Source: Acidobacteriota bacterium
GTDB lineage: Bacteria; Acidobacteriota; Vicinamibacteria; Vicinamibacterales; JAFNAJ01
NCBI GenBank assembly: GCA_023384575.1
Contig: JAHDVP010000013.1
Span: 34,278 to 98,277 of the forward strand
DNA length: 64,000 bases
Reading direction: 5' to 3'
The notes under the pieces were generated by a model. The model ran no database searches and was not told the origin of the DNA. It saw nothing but the letters and a program-made list of their open reading frames with translations. Position numbers and translations under genes: made by a program. Positions 8,472 to 18,700 of this stretch are shown here, in pieces (the first letter of the stretch is position 1; each line of letters begins with the position of its first letter).

Positions 8472-10097
8472 TCAGCGCCCGCCTCGGAGGTCGTACGCCG
8501 CCATCTCGGTGGTGTTGCGAACGAACAGCCGGCCGTCGGCGAGCGCCGGCACGTTCCACGTCTTGCCGCGCAGCGACGAGACCCGCGACACCTCGTCGTG
8601 CCGCTCGGGGGTCGCACGCACCAGCACGAGGTCGCCGTCCTCCGTCAACACCAGCAGGTGTCCCGACGCGAGCAGCACCTGGCCGTGCCCGTACCGCCCG
8701 GCCTTCCAGTGCCGCTCACCGGTCATCACGTCGACGGCCCCGAGGATGCCCTCGTCGAGGCCGTAGACGACACCCTCGTGCAGCACCGAGCTCGAGAAGC
8801 GGTTCTTCATGCCGATGTTCTCCCACACCGCCCGAGCCGCGAACCTTCCGTCCTCGCGCGCGACCTCGACGAGTGCCGCCCCCTTTCCGTACCCGGACGA
8901 CAGGAACACGCGGCCCTCGTCGACCACGATCGGCTGCGCGGCGTTCACGTTGTACATCGTCGTCCACGGATACTCCCAGAGGAGGGAGCCGTCTTCAATC
9001 GCCAGCCCCATCGCTCGCGACGCGCTCATCACGAGGAGCTGACGCACGCCCGCGAGCGTCACGACCATCGGCGACGCATAGGCCGCCTGATCGTCGAGGG
9101 CGCGCCACACCGGCGCCCCCGTGACGCGGTGGTACGCCACGACCGATCGTCCACCCGGTCCGCCTGGCAGCACGATGACGAGATCGTCGACCACGAGCGG
9201 CGAGGCGGCCATGCCCCACTGCAGGTTCGTCGCGCCGTTGTCGTCGAGGATGTTCCGGCTCCAGAGCACGCGTCCGCTCGCGGCGTCGAATGCCCTGAAC
9301 TCGCCCGTGGCGCCGAGCGCGTACAGCCGTCCGTCGTGCCACGTGGGCGTCGAGCGCGGGCCGTCGCCTCCCATGAACTCCCTGAACTCGGCGTCCCACG
9401 CGTCGGTCCACACCTCGCGGCCCGTCTCGATGTCGTAAGCCGCCACGACCTCCTGGCGCCGCCGCTGCTCGATGGTGAAGAGCCTGGCGCCGGCGACGAC
9501 GAACGACGCGTACCCGGCACCGACCGGCTGGCGCCACACCTCGCGCGGGCCGCTGGCTGGCCACGGCAGCGCGAGCGCCCGTTCGGTGTAGTGCCCGTCG
9601 CGGCGAGGGCCACGGAAGTCGGTCCAGAAGGGAGCCATCCCGCGTCCGACCGGCATCGTCGCCGCCGCCGGGTCGTCCGCCGGCGTGGACGTCGCGTCGG
9701 CGGACACGCGCGTCGACGGCACCTCGCCCGCGTCGACCGCCGAGGCCGGATCCTCCGATGTCGCCAGTGGCAGCGCTTCGACCGGAGCGTCCCGAAGCGC
9801 GGCGTCGGCATCGGCGCCGGCCTGCGCCGCGCGCTGCTGCTCGAGCGCCGCGTAATGGCGCGCGGGCGACGTGAAGGCGACGCGCGGGCGGCCGCTGCCA
9901 TCGAGGACAACGTGCCACCCCAGCACGAGGTGGGCCCACAGCACACCGGCGACGAGCGCGGCCAGCGTGGCGGCGAGCTTCTTCCAGAGCCGAAGCCCGC
10001 CGCTCGCCCAGATCAGAGCCAGGCCCAGCGGCGGGAAGACCACCGTTGCCGCCGCAATGGCCGCGGGGCGGGACGTCCAGCGTTCGTGTGTGCCCAC
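8472..10097 (-). CDS. PQQ-like beta-propeller membrane-anchored protein
   Basis: A 541-residue protein with a GTG start. Two N-terminal hydrophobic helices (about 12-30 and 38-58) are followed by a low-complexity Ala/Asp-rich linker (about 80-145) and a seven- or eight-bladed PQQ-type propeller. Typical blade motifs are 'YDIETGREVWTDAWD', 'FDAASGRVLWSRNI', 'LAIEDGSLLWEYPW' and 'VDVMTGERHWKAG'. No dehydrogenase domain or PQQ ligand set is obvious, so it resembles BamB-like or quinoprotein-like scaffold propellers on the outer face of the inner membrane. The gene stands alone between the signalling gene and the lipocalin gene. Confidence 0.85.
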   Translation of the reverse strand: MGTHERWTSRPAAIAAATVVFPPLGLALIWASGGLRLWKKLAATLAALVAGVLWAHLVLGWHVVLDGSGRPRVAFTSPARHYAALEQQRAAQAGADADAALRDAPVEALPLATSEDPASAVDAGEVPSTRVSADATSTPADDPAAATMPVGRGMAPFWTDFRGPRRDGHYTERALALPWPASGPREVWRQPVGAGYASFVVAGARLFTIEQRRRQEVVAAYDIETGREVWTDAWDAEFREFMGGDGPRSTPTWHDGRLYALGATGEFRAFDAASGRVLWSRNILDDNGATNLQWGMAASPLVVDDLVIVLPGGPGGRSVVAYHRVTGAPVWRALDDQAAYASPMVVTLAGVRQLLVMSASRAMGLAIEDGSLLWEYPWTTMYNVNAAQPIVVDEGRVFLSSGYGKGAALVEVAREDGRFAARAVWENIGMKNRFSSSVLHEGVVYGLDEGILGAVDVMTGERHWKAGRYGHGQVLLASGHLLVLTEDGDLVLVRATPERHDEVSRVSSLRGKTWNVPALADGRLFVRNTTEMAAYDLRGGR

Positions 10098-10159
10098 GGA
10101 TCTACTCTACACCGGTGACCGTGCCGCCGCCTCTGCGGGCCGGTGTCCGGTCCCTCGAC

Positions 10160-10744
10160 TCACCTCGTGTGTCGCGTCGGCACCACGCGGTCGACGTCGT
10201 AGCCGAGTGACGCGGCACGAGCGAGCAGGGCTGCGTACCGCTCGCCTCCGACGTCCGCAGACCGCGCGAGCACCCAGAGATACCTGCGGTCGGGCGTGCC
10301 GACGAGGGCCGTGCTGTAGTCGGGCGCGAGGTCGAGAATCCAGTAATCGCCCCACACCGCGGAGATGAACGACAGAAAGGCGGGGGCGAAGCGCACCTCG
10401 AGCTTCGAGTTCGAGCCGTCGCGCGAGACGACACGCGCGAGGCCCTTCGCCCGGTCCACGGCTCCGTCCGCCTTGACGCACGCGTTGATGACATCGACAC
10501 GGCCGTCTCCGCGTAACACGTACTCGGCAGTGACGTCGCTCACGCACTGCCGCTGGAACCGGAACGGCAGCCGCCCCAGCTCGAACCACGTGCCCTGATA
10601 GCGATCGAGATCGACGGCCGCGACCGTTGGCGGGTCGGGCGACGTGCGTGCGTCCACGGTGGACGCCAGTCCCGCGAGCACAACCGTCACGGCGATCCCT
10701 GGAATGCTCGTGCGACGGGAACGAAGAAGGGTGCGACGTGCCAT
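10160..10744 (-). CDS. Lipocalin family protein (Blc-like)
   Basis: A 194-residue protein with an N-terminal signal (MARRTLLRSRRTSIPGIAVT then a hydrophobic core). The lipocalin GxW signature is 'YQGTWFELGRLPF', followed by 'CVSDVTAEYVLRGDGRVDVINAC' and the closing 'DYWILDLAPDYSTALVGTPDRRYLWVLAR' typical of Blc-type bacterial lipocalins. No lipobox Cys is seen, so it should be periplasmic rather than an outer-membrane lipoprotein. It probably binds lysophospholipid or fatty acid. ATG 10744 is chosen; a GTG at 10750 is in frame. Confidence 0.9.
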   Translation of the reverse strand: MARRTLLRSRRTSIPGIAVTVVLAGLASTVDARTSPDPPTVAAVDLDRYQGTWFELGRLPFRFQRQCVSDVTAEYVLRGDGRVDVINACVKADGAVDRAKGLARVVSRDGSNSKLEVRFAPAFLSFISAVWGDYWILDLAPDYSTALVGTPDRRYLWVLARSADVGGERYAALLARAASLGYDVDRVVPTRHTR

Positions 10745-10831
10745 GGTCACTCAGACGCGTTCACAGGCTGTGGGGGTTGCATCGCCCTGCCGGCGTGTTG
10801 CCGCGTCGGGCCGGAATCGAGGCCCCCGGGG

Positions 10832-12112
10832 TCAGCGCGCGGCGCGCCGCACGGCGATCGTGGCCTCGAGCGACCCCTCGTGCGCCGCAGGCGTCACCTC
10901 GAGCACGTCCGCCATCAGCGCGTAGAGATCGATGGCCCTGACGACGCCCACCCGCTGGCCCTGCTTGAAGGCAGGCCCGTGCGCGATGAAGATCCCCCGC
11001 ATCGACTCGAGCTCGTTGTCGAAGCCGTGGTTGCCCTCCCCCCAGCGCCGCGTCGAGTCCGTCGCGCGCGCACGCGTCGTGATCGTCCAGCCCTCGTCGG
11101 CGAGGCCGACGATCGGGGTGACCCGCGGCCCGGGACGCAGGCGGAAGCGCTCGGGGAGGTCGCGGTCGCGATAGACCGCAAGGTGTGGATGCTTGTCCTT
11201 CAGCGCCGCGTAGAGCTCCTCGTCGTGCCCGATCTTCGACCGCAGCGACAGGACCGGGGTCCAGTCGACGACCGAGACGGTGTCGAGGTCCACGTAGTCG
11301 TCGAGCAGGATCGCGCGTTCGCGGGGCGTCGCCGCCATGCCATGGTCCGACACGACGATGACGTTCACGCGCCCCAGCAGATCGCGCCGCTCGAGGCCCT
11401 CGACGAAGTGACCAAGCGCCGCATCGACCCGCGCGACCGCCGCCTCCACCTCCGGTGAGTCCGGGCCGTGTCGATGTCCGGCGTCGTCGACGTCGCTCAT
11501 GTAGAGCGTGAGGAACACCGGCCGGTCGGCCGAAGGCCGGTCGAGCCAGCCGAGCAGGCGGTCGCCTCGCGCCTCGTTGCTCAACGCGCCGTCGTACGCC
11601 TGCCAGTACCGGGGCCGCAGCCCGCCGATAGCCGCTTCCGACCCCGGCCAGAAGAGCGGAGCCGTGGGTCGCCCGGCCCGCTCGAGCGCGACCCAGATGG
11701 GTTCGCCGCCCCACCAGGCGGCATCGCCGACCGCGTTGCGGTTCGACAGGCTGAACCACCGATCGCGCCGGGCGTCGTGGATGTTGTTGGCGACGATGCC
11801 GTGGGTGCCCGGGTGGAGGCCCGTGACCAGCGAGTAATGGTTCGGAAACGTCTTCGTCGGGAACACGGGCACCAGGCCGCGCGCCCGAACGCCACCCGCC
11901 GCGAGCCGGTCGAGCGTGGGCGTGGCCACGCGGTCCTGGTAGTCCCAGCGGAAACCGTCGAGCGAGACGAGGATCACCGTCGAAGGCCACGAGGCGCCTT
12001 CGTGGCGCGTCTCGAGGCGGGTCCCTGTGGACGCGGCGCATCCCGATGCGGCGGCGATGGCGAGCGTGGCGAGGATCGCGGCGAGCGGGCGGCTCACCCG
12101 ACGGCGGAACAT
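10832..12112 (-). CDS. Ectonucleotide pyrophosphatase/phosphodiesterase lipoprotein
   Basis: A 426-residue protein with a lipoprotein signal ('MFRRRVSRPLAAILATLAI', lipobox ending 'AASGC'). The alkaline-phosphatase-fold NPP motifs are clear: metal ligand Asp in 'VILVSLDGFRWDY', nucleophile Thr in 'PTKTFPNHYSL', 'SDVDDAGHRHGPDS' and 'VVSDHGMAA', plus a late His in 'GNHGFDNE'. It should hydrolyse phosphodiester or pyrophosphate bonds of extracellular nucleotides or headgroups in the periplasm or at the outer membrane. ATG 12112 is preferred over the longer TTG start at 12190 because it puts the signal peptide at the N-terminus. Confidence 0.9.
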   Translation of the reverse strand: MFRRRVSRPLAAILATLAIAAASGCAASTGTRLETRHEGASWPSTVILVSLDGFRWDYQDRVATPTLDRLAAGGVRARGLVPVFPTKTFPNHYSLVTGLHPGTHGIVANNIHDARRDRWFSLSNRNAVGDAAWWGGEPIWVALERAGRPTAPLFWPGSEAAIGGLRPRYWQAYDGALSNEARGDRLLGWLDRPSADRPVFLTLYMSDVDDAGHRHGPDSPEVEAAVARVDAALGHFVEGLERRDLLGRVNVIVVSDHGMAATPRERAILLDDYVDLDTVSVVDWTPVLSLRSKIGHDEELYAALKDKHPHLAVYRDRDLPERFRLRPGPRVTPIVGLADEGWTITTRARATDSTRRWGEGNHGFDNELESMRGIFIAHGPAFKQGQRVGVVRAIDLYALMADVLEVTPAAHEGSLEATIAVRRAAR

Positions 12113-12225
12113 CGCGGGCCGGGACGCCTCGGAGGAGTCGCGTCGGCAGGTCACCGGCGGATCGTTCACCAGAACCGGTCGGTGGCGCAACCGCGACGGC
12201 CGTGGCCCGCCACGTCCCGATCCGG

Positions 12226-13773
12226 TCAGGGGCGCGGCCAGGGCGCAGGCGTGGGCCGATCGTCACCGAGGGCGTAGACGTGGAACACGTCGTTGTCGTA
12301 CACGAGCGGCAGAGCCATCGGCCTGTCGATGACGAGATAATCGAGGTCGTGCTCTCGCGCGAGACGCATCGCATCCTCGGCGGTGAGCGCCGAGAAGTCG
12401 CCGACGGCCTGCAGGCGCTCGAGCACCTCCTCGGCGATGTCCCGCGAGTAGGTGGCGATGGCCGCGTCCTTGACGCTCTCGATGAAGACGTCGCGCTCGG
12501 CAGCGACCCGGAAGCTCACACCGTACTTCCAGGCATGGCCCGGGTCGGCCAGGAAGTGGGCGTCGAGCGTCGTGTGCGTGGCCGCCCAGTCGCCGATTCC
12601 CTGCCACGCGGTCGCCGGAAGGTCCACCCGAACCAGTGGACGATCGTGCTCGACCCAGAGCGAGTAGGTGCCGCGAGCGAGGCTGGCCGCCGCGACGATC
12701 GCCACCAGCGCGCCGGCGCGCACCGGCGGAGCGATCGACGGCCACCGCCAGGGTGCCTCCGCGATGGCCCAGACCAGGTACGCCGTCGCGACGAAATCGA
12801 CGAGCCAGAGCACGCGTGAGGTCTGCAACTGGACCGCGAAGGCCACACGGGCCTCGATGAGCGGCAGGGAAGCCGCAAAGAGCAGCAGCAGGGCCGCGCA
12901 TCCCGCGACCACGCCCCGCTCCTCGCGCGAGACCAGCCCGGCCCGTCGTCTGGCGACGTAGACGGCGGCCAGCACGCCAGGCGCCACGAGGTTGACGAGC
13001 CAGGTCGCGGCGTCCCAGTCGCTGGGGAACAGGTAGTCCTTCTCGCCGAGCACCGCGGTCCAGGAGGGATCCATGACCACGAAACTCGATGACAGCGGGC
13101 CGCCGACGATCACGGCCACGATCACGGCGATGCCGATCGCGAGCCCCGTCCCGAACCGTCCGAGGCCCGGGTCCTGCCGCCCGGCCACGACGAGCGCCGT
13201 GGCGATGCACACCGCGAACCACCCCGCGGTCGTCGGGTGCGCGAGAAAGGCGACGGCCACGAGCACGACGGCGCAGACGCGCCGGCGGTGCAGGACGGCG
13301 CCGAGGGCCGCGAGTCCGATGGCGAAGGCGAGCACGCGCGGGTGGAAGTACCCTTCGAAGGTGTTGACACCCGTCTCCGCGATACGATGGCGGAGGGTGA
13401 GCCCGAGTCCGAGCGCCGCGAGGCTCCAGGGCGAGCGGTACAGCCGAACGCCGATGAGCGTCGTGCCGGCGACGAAGACGAGGACCGTGAGGATGTACCC
13501 GGCGAAGAACAGGAACTCGAGCTCGGCACCCGTCGCCACGGCGATCGCGGCGACGATCTCGTCGGTCGCCATCAGCCTCGACTGCGATTCGATGAGCGCG
13601 GCGCCGTCCGGAAACAGCGCCGGCGAGATGTCGCGCTCGATGGCCGGAATGTAAAAGGCTTGATCGGACACGCCGAAGCGGTAGCCTCCGGCGTTCGACG
13701 TCACGAGTACGCCGAACGCGACGGAAGCACCGACGGCGAAGACGGTCAGGCGCAGGCGATTCGAGGAGTACAC
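12226..13773 (-). CDS. Polytopic membrane protein (glycosyltransferase-C-like)
   Basis: A 515-residue protein starting at GTG 13773, with about 10 to 11 hydrophobic segments over residues 8-365 and a soluble C-terminal domain (about 385-515). The first extracytoplasmic loop has 'GVSDQAFYIPAI', with an Asp near the position used by GT-C mannosyltransferases, and a later loop has 'NTFEGYFHPRVLAF'. The C-terminal domain reads 'WAATHTTLDAHFLADPG' and 'HDLDYLVIDRPM', like domains that close several uncharacterised bacterial integral membrane proteins. A role in envelope glycan or lipid assembly is an inference. It is separated by 113 bases from the NPP gene. Confidence 0.7.
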   Translation of the reverse strand: MYSSNRLRLTVFAVGASVAFGVLVTSNAGGYRFGVSDQAFYIPAIERDISPALFPDGAALIESQSRLMATDEIVAAIAVATGAELEFLFFAGYILTVLVFVAGTTLIGVRLYRSPWSLAALGLGLTLRHRIAETGVNTFEGYFHPRVLAFAIGLAALGAVLHRRRVCAVVLVAVAFLAHPTTAGWFAVCIATALVVAGRQDPGLGRFGTGLAIGIAVIVAVIVGGPLSSSFVVMDPSWTAVLGEKDYLFPSDWDAATWLVNLVAPGVLAAVYVARRRAGLVSREERGVVAGCAALLLLFAASLPLIEARVAFAVQLQTSRVLWLVDFVATAYLVWAIAEAPWRWPSIAPPVRAGALVAIVAAASLARGTYSLWVEHDRPLVRVDLPATAWQGIGDWAATHTTLDAHFLADPGHAWKYGVSFRVAAERDVFIESVKDAAIATYSRDIAEEVLERLQAVGDFSALTAEDAMRLAREHDLDYLVIDRPMALPLVYDNDVFHVYALGDDRPTPAPWPRP

Positions 13774-14082
13774 CGGTCGCTCATTGTCTCACGGGCCGGT
13801 CTCTTCGACGTCTCGGACCTGGTACTAGCCCTGATGCGTCAGAACGGCTGGCGCCTGGCGACCGGCGGCTGGCGGCCCCACAAGGCTCTCCGCGACGCGC
13901 CACGCTGGTGGCAAGACGTGACCAGAAGTGAGATGAAGGGATCGGGGGCGTTGGCGCGGAACGCGTTGCAGGCCGCGAGTCTGAAGCCGGCAGCCTGCAG
14001 CCGGATTGTCGGATTGGGGCTGGTGGCGGCGAGGCCCGAACCGTCCGACGCGGCCCGACGTCTGAACCTGGAGGGTGTCCCC
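13774..14082. other. Non-coding divergent intergenic region
   Basis: This 309-base stretch separates the divergent membrane-protein and DUF3014 genes. A plus-strand frame is open throughout, but its residues make no recognisable domain and the DUF3014 start with its ribosome-binding site lies at the end. The region carries GGCTGGCGGC- and CCTGCAGCC-type motifs like those in other gaps of this window (40950, 43128, 53970), suggesting a family of short dispersed repeats. No convincing promoter or terminator was found. Confidence 0.5.
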
Positions 14083-14928
14083 GTGACCCGACTCGACGAG
14101 ATCCAGATCGCCAGAGACCCCGAGCCGCCGGTCGAGCCCGCGTCGCCACCAGGCCAGCGGTGGATCTGGGCCCTCGGTCTCCTCGCCTTCGTGGCGGTGC
14201 TCGCCGCGACGTGGTACTGGTGGCCGCGAGGCGAGGCCGAAGCGCCTCCCCCGGAGGCCGCCCGGACGGAGCCCGAGACGGCTGCGACCCCGGCGCTGCC
14301 GCTCGGTTCGCCGGGCGATGCGATCGATGTCCCGCCGCTCGACGAGACCGACCCGCTCGTCCGCGACCTGCTCGGCCGTCTTTCCTCGAGCCCGGCGCTC
14401 GTGGCGTGGCTCGCGACCGATGGGCTCGTCCGCACGTTCGTGGTCGCCGTCGACAACGTCGCAACGGGGGCCTCGCCCGCGCAGCACCTCAGAGTCCTCC
14501 GGCCCGGCGAGCCGTTTCGCGCCGAGACGCGGACGGGCCGGCTCGTGGCGAGCGACGCGACCAGCCGTCGGTACGACCGGCTGGCCGATGCCTTCGTGTC
14601 GCTCGATCCCGATGGCCTCGCGCGCGTCTACGGCACGCTCAAGCCGCGCTTCGACGAAGCGTACCGCGAGCTTGGCCATCCCGACGGCCGCTTCGATGCC
14701 GCGGTCGAACGCGCCATCGTGCGGCTGCTGCAGACACCGGTGCCACAGGGCGATCCGGTGCTCGTCGAGGCCGTCGAATCGTATCGGTACGCCGATGCCC
14801 GCCTCGAGGCGCTGACACCTGCGCAGAAGCAGCTCTTGCGTCTCGGGCCGAACAACCAGCGGCGCGTGCACGAGCATCTCCGCGTCGTCGCGCAGGCGCT
14901 TGGCCTCGACGCGTCGCGGCTGCCCTGA
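14083..14928 (+). CDS. DUF3014 domain membrane protein
   Basis: A 281-residue protein with a GTG start preceded by GGAGGG at 7 bases. A short cytoplasmic segment is followed by one membrane helix (about 27-48, 'WIWALGLLAFVAVLAATWYWW'), a Pro/Ala/Glu-rich linker, and the DUF3014 domain: 'PPLDETDPLVRDLLGRLSS', 'WLATDGLVRTFVVAVDNVATG', 'RYDRLADAFVSLD', 'PRFDEAYRELG' and 'QKQLLRLGPNN'. Members are inner-membrane-anchored periplasmic proteins of unknown role. The small frame at 14967 and the next gene follow on the same strand. Confidence 0.88.
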   Translation: MTRLDEIQIARDPEPPVEPASPPGQRWIWALGLLAFVAVLAATWYWWPRGEAEAPPPEAARTEPETAATPALPLGSPGDAIDVPPLDETDPLVRDLLGRLSSSPALVAWLATDGLVRTFVVAVDNVATGASPAQHLRVLRPGEPFRAETRTGRLVASDATSRRYDRLADAFVSLDPDGLARVYGTLKPRFDEAYRELGHPDGRFDAAVERAIVRLLQTPVPQGDPVLVEAVESYRYADARLEALTPAQKQLLRLGPNNQRRVHEHLRVVAQALGLDASRLP

Positions 14929-14951
14929 CGGCGCGGGTGCGGCCCGACGTG

Positions 14952-14957
14952 TAGAAT
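14952..14957 (+). promoter_or_regulatory. -10-like hexamer very close to start codon
   Basis: TAGAAT ends 9 bases before the ATG at 14967. If used, transcription would begin 3 to 5 bases before the start codon, giving a nearly leaderless message. No matching -35 box was found at 16-18 bases. Confidence 0.3.
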
Positions 14958-14966
14958 GCAGCCATC

Positions 14967-15071
14967 ATGTCCATCGAGTCGTTCCAGGACCCGAGGCGGC
15001 TCCGGCGCACGAGGCGCGTCGTCGCGGGCGGCGTCCCACTCGCGTTCACGGGCGCGGTCGTGTCGGTATGA
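14967..15071 (+). CDS. Possible 34-residue basic peptide coupled to next gene
   Basis: A short frame encodes 34 residues beginning MSIESFQDPRRLRRTRR and ending in a hydrophobic VPLAFTGAVVSV tail. Its stop overlaps the ATG of the next gene as ATGA (15068-15071), the arrangement used for coupled translation throughout this genome, and TAGAAT lies just ahead. It could be a real micro-protein with a short membrane-associating tail, a regulatory leader, or the true 5' end of the next gene after a frameshift. No homologue is recognised. Confidence 0.4.
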   Translation: MSIESFQDPRRLRRTRRVVAGGVPLAFTGAVVSV

Positions 15072-15733
15072 GGGCCGCTGCCCCGGGCTCCCGCTTCCGC
15101 GCGATCCTCGTGCGCGCGATCGTCGTGTTCGGCGTGCTGGCGGCGGCGATCGTCCTGTTCGTGCGGACGGCAGACGAGGCGCGAACGGCGCCCTACGAGA
15201 TCCGCCGCGGCGACCTCGTGGGCTGGCAGCTCGTCGTCGACCAGGCCCGCGGTCCCGCGTCGCCCGTCGTCTCGCTCGCCGCGCCGCCCGAGTTGCCGAT
15301 GCGTCTCTTCCGGCAGATCTTCACGCGCGCCGCCGAATCGCTCAACCACCCGGCCCGCCCGGGCATTCCTCTCGCGCTTGCGGGGGAGCTGGCCGGCGCG
15401 CCAGGGGTGACGCCGGCGCGCGTCGTCGAGCTCGCGCGCGAGGTGGGTCTCGACAAGACGCCGCCTGAGCCTCTCTGTGTGGCCCACTTCCGCGAGTCGG
15501 CCCCGGGCGTCGTGAGGCAGCTCTACGTGCTCGCCTTCGACCTGTCAGGCTTCGACCGGTTCCGGCAGCGGCTGGGCGAGAGGTTGCGTGAGGCTGGAGG
15601 GGGAGCGACCTACGATGCGGCCGCCTTCTCCCCGACGATGATTGCCGGCGCCTCGGACGAGGACTACTGGCGCTGGTTGCCTCTCGTCGTCGACCGCGCG
15701 CGCGACTGCAAGGCGCCGATATCCGTCGAGTGA
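15068..15733 (+). CDS. Hypothetical single-pass membrane protein
   Basis: A 221-residue protein with one N-terminal membrane helix (about 12-30, 'ILVRAIVVFGVLAAAIVLFV') and an extracytoplasmic domain. The domain begins 'APYEIRRGDLVGWQLVVD', continues with a Leu-rich stretch, and contains 'PLCVAHFRESAPGVVRQLYVLAFDLSGFDRFRQRL' and 'FSPTMIAGASDEDYWRWLPL'. I do not recognise the family. The start overlaps the small frame at 14967-15071 as ATGA. Confidence 0.7.
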   Translation: MRAAAPGSRFRAILVRAIVVFGVLAAAIVLFVRTADEARTAPYEIRRGDLVGWQLVVDQARGPASPVVSLAAPPELPMRLFRQIFTRAAESLNHPARPGIPLALAGELAGAPGVTPARVVELAREVGLDKTPPEPLCVAHFRESAPGVVRQLYVLAFDLSGFDRFRQRLGERLREAGGGATYDAAAFSPTMIAGASDEDYWRWLPLVVDRARDCKAPISVE

Positions 15734-15796
15734 GGGCTCGTCGGGGGCGGTGGCCGGCGGCGGAGGTGACTGCCGCCGGCCACTGGCACGTGCGGA

Positions 15797-18700
15797 TCAG
15801 CGCCCGGGCATGGCGAGGCGGACGCGCGGGGTCGACGGCACGGCACGGGCCGCCGTCTCGAACGCGGGCCATGCGTTCAGCGCCACGTCGTTGGTGTCGT
15901 CGACCGCCTTCTGCAGCGCGTCGCGCACCTCGGCTGTCTGGTCGACCTGCATCTGCGTCGGCCGACTCGTCGACCCCATCACCTGTGTCTTGAGGCCGCT
16001 GATGCGGTTGGGGAGCGCGCCGAAGCCGCCGGCGGCGCGGCCCGTGGCGGGATCGGCCACGCCGAACTGCCGGCGCAGGTCGGCCAGCCGCTTGTGAAGC
16101 GCGCCGGCCTGATCGGCGAGCGCTCCCTCGCGGGCCGGGGCCGTCCGGCCGTCGAGGGCGTGAAAGGCTCGCGAGACCTCGTCGATGACGTCGGCGGCCT
16201 GGATCGCCACCTCGTGCAGCCGGTGGAGCGCGAGGGCGGTGTCGTGCATGGCCCGCCGATCCTCGTCGCTGATCTCCACGAGCCAGTCGGGCTCGACCAC
16301 GAACTGGCGCGCGCCCGCCTCACGCCCATCGACGACGAGCGTGGCGCGGTACTGGCCCGGCAGCACGAACGGCGCGAAGTGCGGGTGGGCCTCGGTGCGC
16401 TCGATCTGTTGGAACATGTGCGACCGCACCTGCTCCCGGCCGAGCAGGGGCGGCGGCGGGTCGTCGCCCGGCCGCTGCGGCGCGGGCGCGTAACGCAGGT
16501 CCCACGTTGCGCGGGTGTACCCGCGACGACCGGGGACTCCGGCGTCCTCGCCCTGCAGTTCGCGCACGAGGGTCCCCGATGCGTCCGTGATCCGCAGCGA
16601 CACACGGGCCGCGTCGCTGCGCAGGTGGTAGTCGAGAATGGCGCCAAACGGCGGGTTGTGGCCCCAGAAGCGCCCATCGCCCGCCATCCACCACCGGTCG
16701 AACGCGCGGTTGAACTGCCGCGCCGGACGGACGTCGAACAGGAAGGCGTCGGCGCGGGCGGCCTCGGCCGCCTGCTGGATCGCCGCCACGTGGTCCAGAA
16801 TCCACACGCCGCGCGAGTGCGTGCCGAGCAGGAGGTCGTTCTCCCGCGGGTGCTGCGCGATGCTGTAGACGGGGCCCGTCGGCACGTTGGCGCGCACGTG
16901 GGTCCACGAGGCGCCGCGATCGATCGAGACGAAGAGACCGAACTCCGTGCCCGCGTAGAGCACGTCGGGGTTCTTGAGGTCCTCGGCCACGGTCCGGATC
17001 ACGTGGCCCGGGCGGATGCCCCTCACGATCGGTCGCCATGTCTGGCCGTAGTCCTCGGTCGCGAACAGGTAGACGCCGAAATCGTTCGTGCGGTGACCGT
17101 CGAAAGCCGCGTAGGCGCGGCCGTCCTCGAATCGCGATGCGACGAGGCGTGCGACGTAGGTGCCCTTCGGCACGCCGGGGAAGCGGCCCGAGATGTTCGT
17201 CCATGTCCCGCCGTCGTCGCGCGTCACCTGCACCGAGCCGTCGTCGGCGCCGGCGTAGAGCACGCCCGCCCGACGGGGCGACTCGGCGAGCGTCGTCAGC
17301 GTCGGCCAGAACGACACGCCGTCGTTCTTCGACAATCGGATCTCCTTTCCCTGCACGCCCATGAGCGACAGCGCTTCGCGGTCGGCGTTCGTCGTCAGGT
17401 CGCCGCTGATGGCCTGCCACGAGTGCCCCCGGTCACGGGTCCGGAACACCCGTTCGGCACCGATGTAGAGCGTCTTCGGGTCGTGCGCCGAGAGGAGGAA
17501 CGGCGTGTCCCAGTTGAATCGGAGCGGAGGGTCGCCAGCCGCGGGAACGGGCCTGATGCTCTTGCGCTCGTTCGTGCGGCGGTCGACGCGCAGGATGTTC
17601 CCGTTCTGCGATTCGGTGTAGATGATGTTCGAGTCGGTCGGGTCGGCGAACGAGACGAAGCCGTCACCGCCGCCGATCAGGAACCAGTCGTCGTTGCCGA
17701 TGCCCAGCCAGCTGCGGGTCGCGCTCGGCCCGCCCCACGACAGGTTGTCCTGCATGCCGATGTACACGCGGTAGGGCACGTCCATGTCGAACCCGACGTG
17801 GTAGATCTGCGCGAGGTCCATGTTGTCGAACATGCGCCAGGTCAGGCTGCGATCCCACGACACGAGCACCCCGCCGTCGTTGCCGATCAGCATGTGATCC
17901 GGGTTGTGCGGGTTGATCCACATCGCATGCTGATCGGAGTGGATCGACGAGTTGATCGCGTTGCCAGGCGGCCACAGCCCGTCCTGCACCGCGCTCCGGT
18001 TCACCACCCACGTGCGCCCGCCGTCGTCCGAGATGTGGAGCGCGACGCCGAGCATGTACACGCGATGGTGATTGCGCGGGTCGACCCGGATCTGGCTGAA
18101 GTACATCGGCCGCGGGTTCTCCGGGCTCATGTGCTGCCACGTCTCGCCACCGTCGTCGGTGCGGTACACCCCGCCGGCGCTGGCATGTTCGACGCGCGCG
18201 TACAGCACGCGCGGGTCGGCCCGGTAGACGTCCATCCCGATGCGCCCGATGTCGCCCTGTGGGAGGCCGCCTGCGAGCCGGCGCCAGGTGCGCCCCCCGT
18301 CGGTCGTCTTGTGGATCCCGCTGCCCGGCCCGCCGCCGTTGAAGCCCCAGGGCGCCCGCTGGCGCTGGTAGGTGCCCGCGTACAGGACGAGCGGATTCGA
18401 CGGGTCCATCACGAGCTCGGTCGCGCCGGTGAACTCGTCGACGTAGAGCAGCTTCTCCCACGTCCTGCCGCCGTCCGTGGTCCGGAACACGCCCCGTTGT
18501 TCGTGCGGGCCCCAGAGCGAGCCGGTGGCTGCCACGTACACGATGTCGTGATCGACCGGGTGGATGACGATGCGGCCGATGTGCCGCGTGTCCTCGAGCC
18601 CGAGGTGCGCCCACGTCCGGCCGCCGTCGGTCGACTTGTAGACGCCGTTGCCCCACGACGAGCTCTGGCGGTTGTTGTTCTCCCCGGTGCCGATCCAGAC

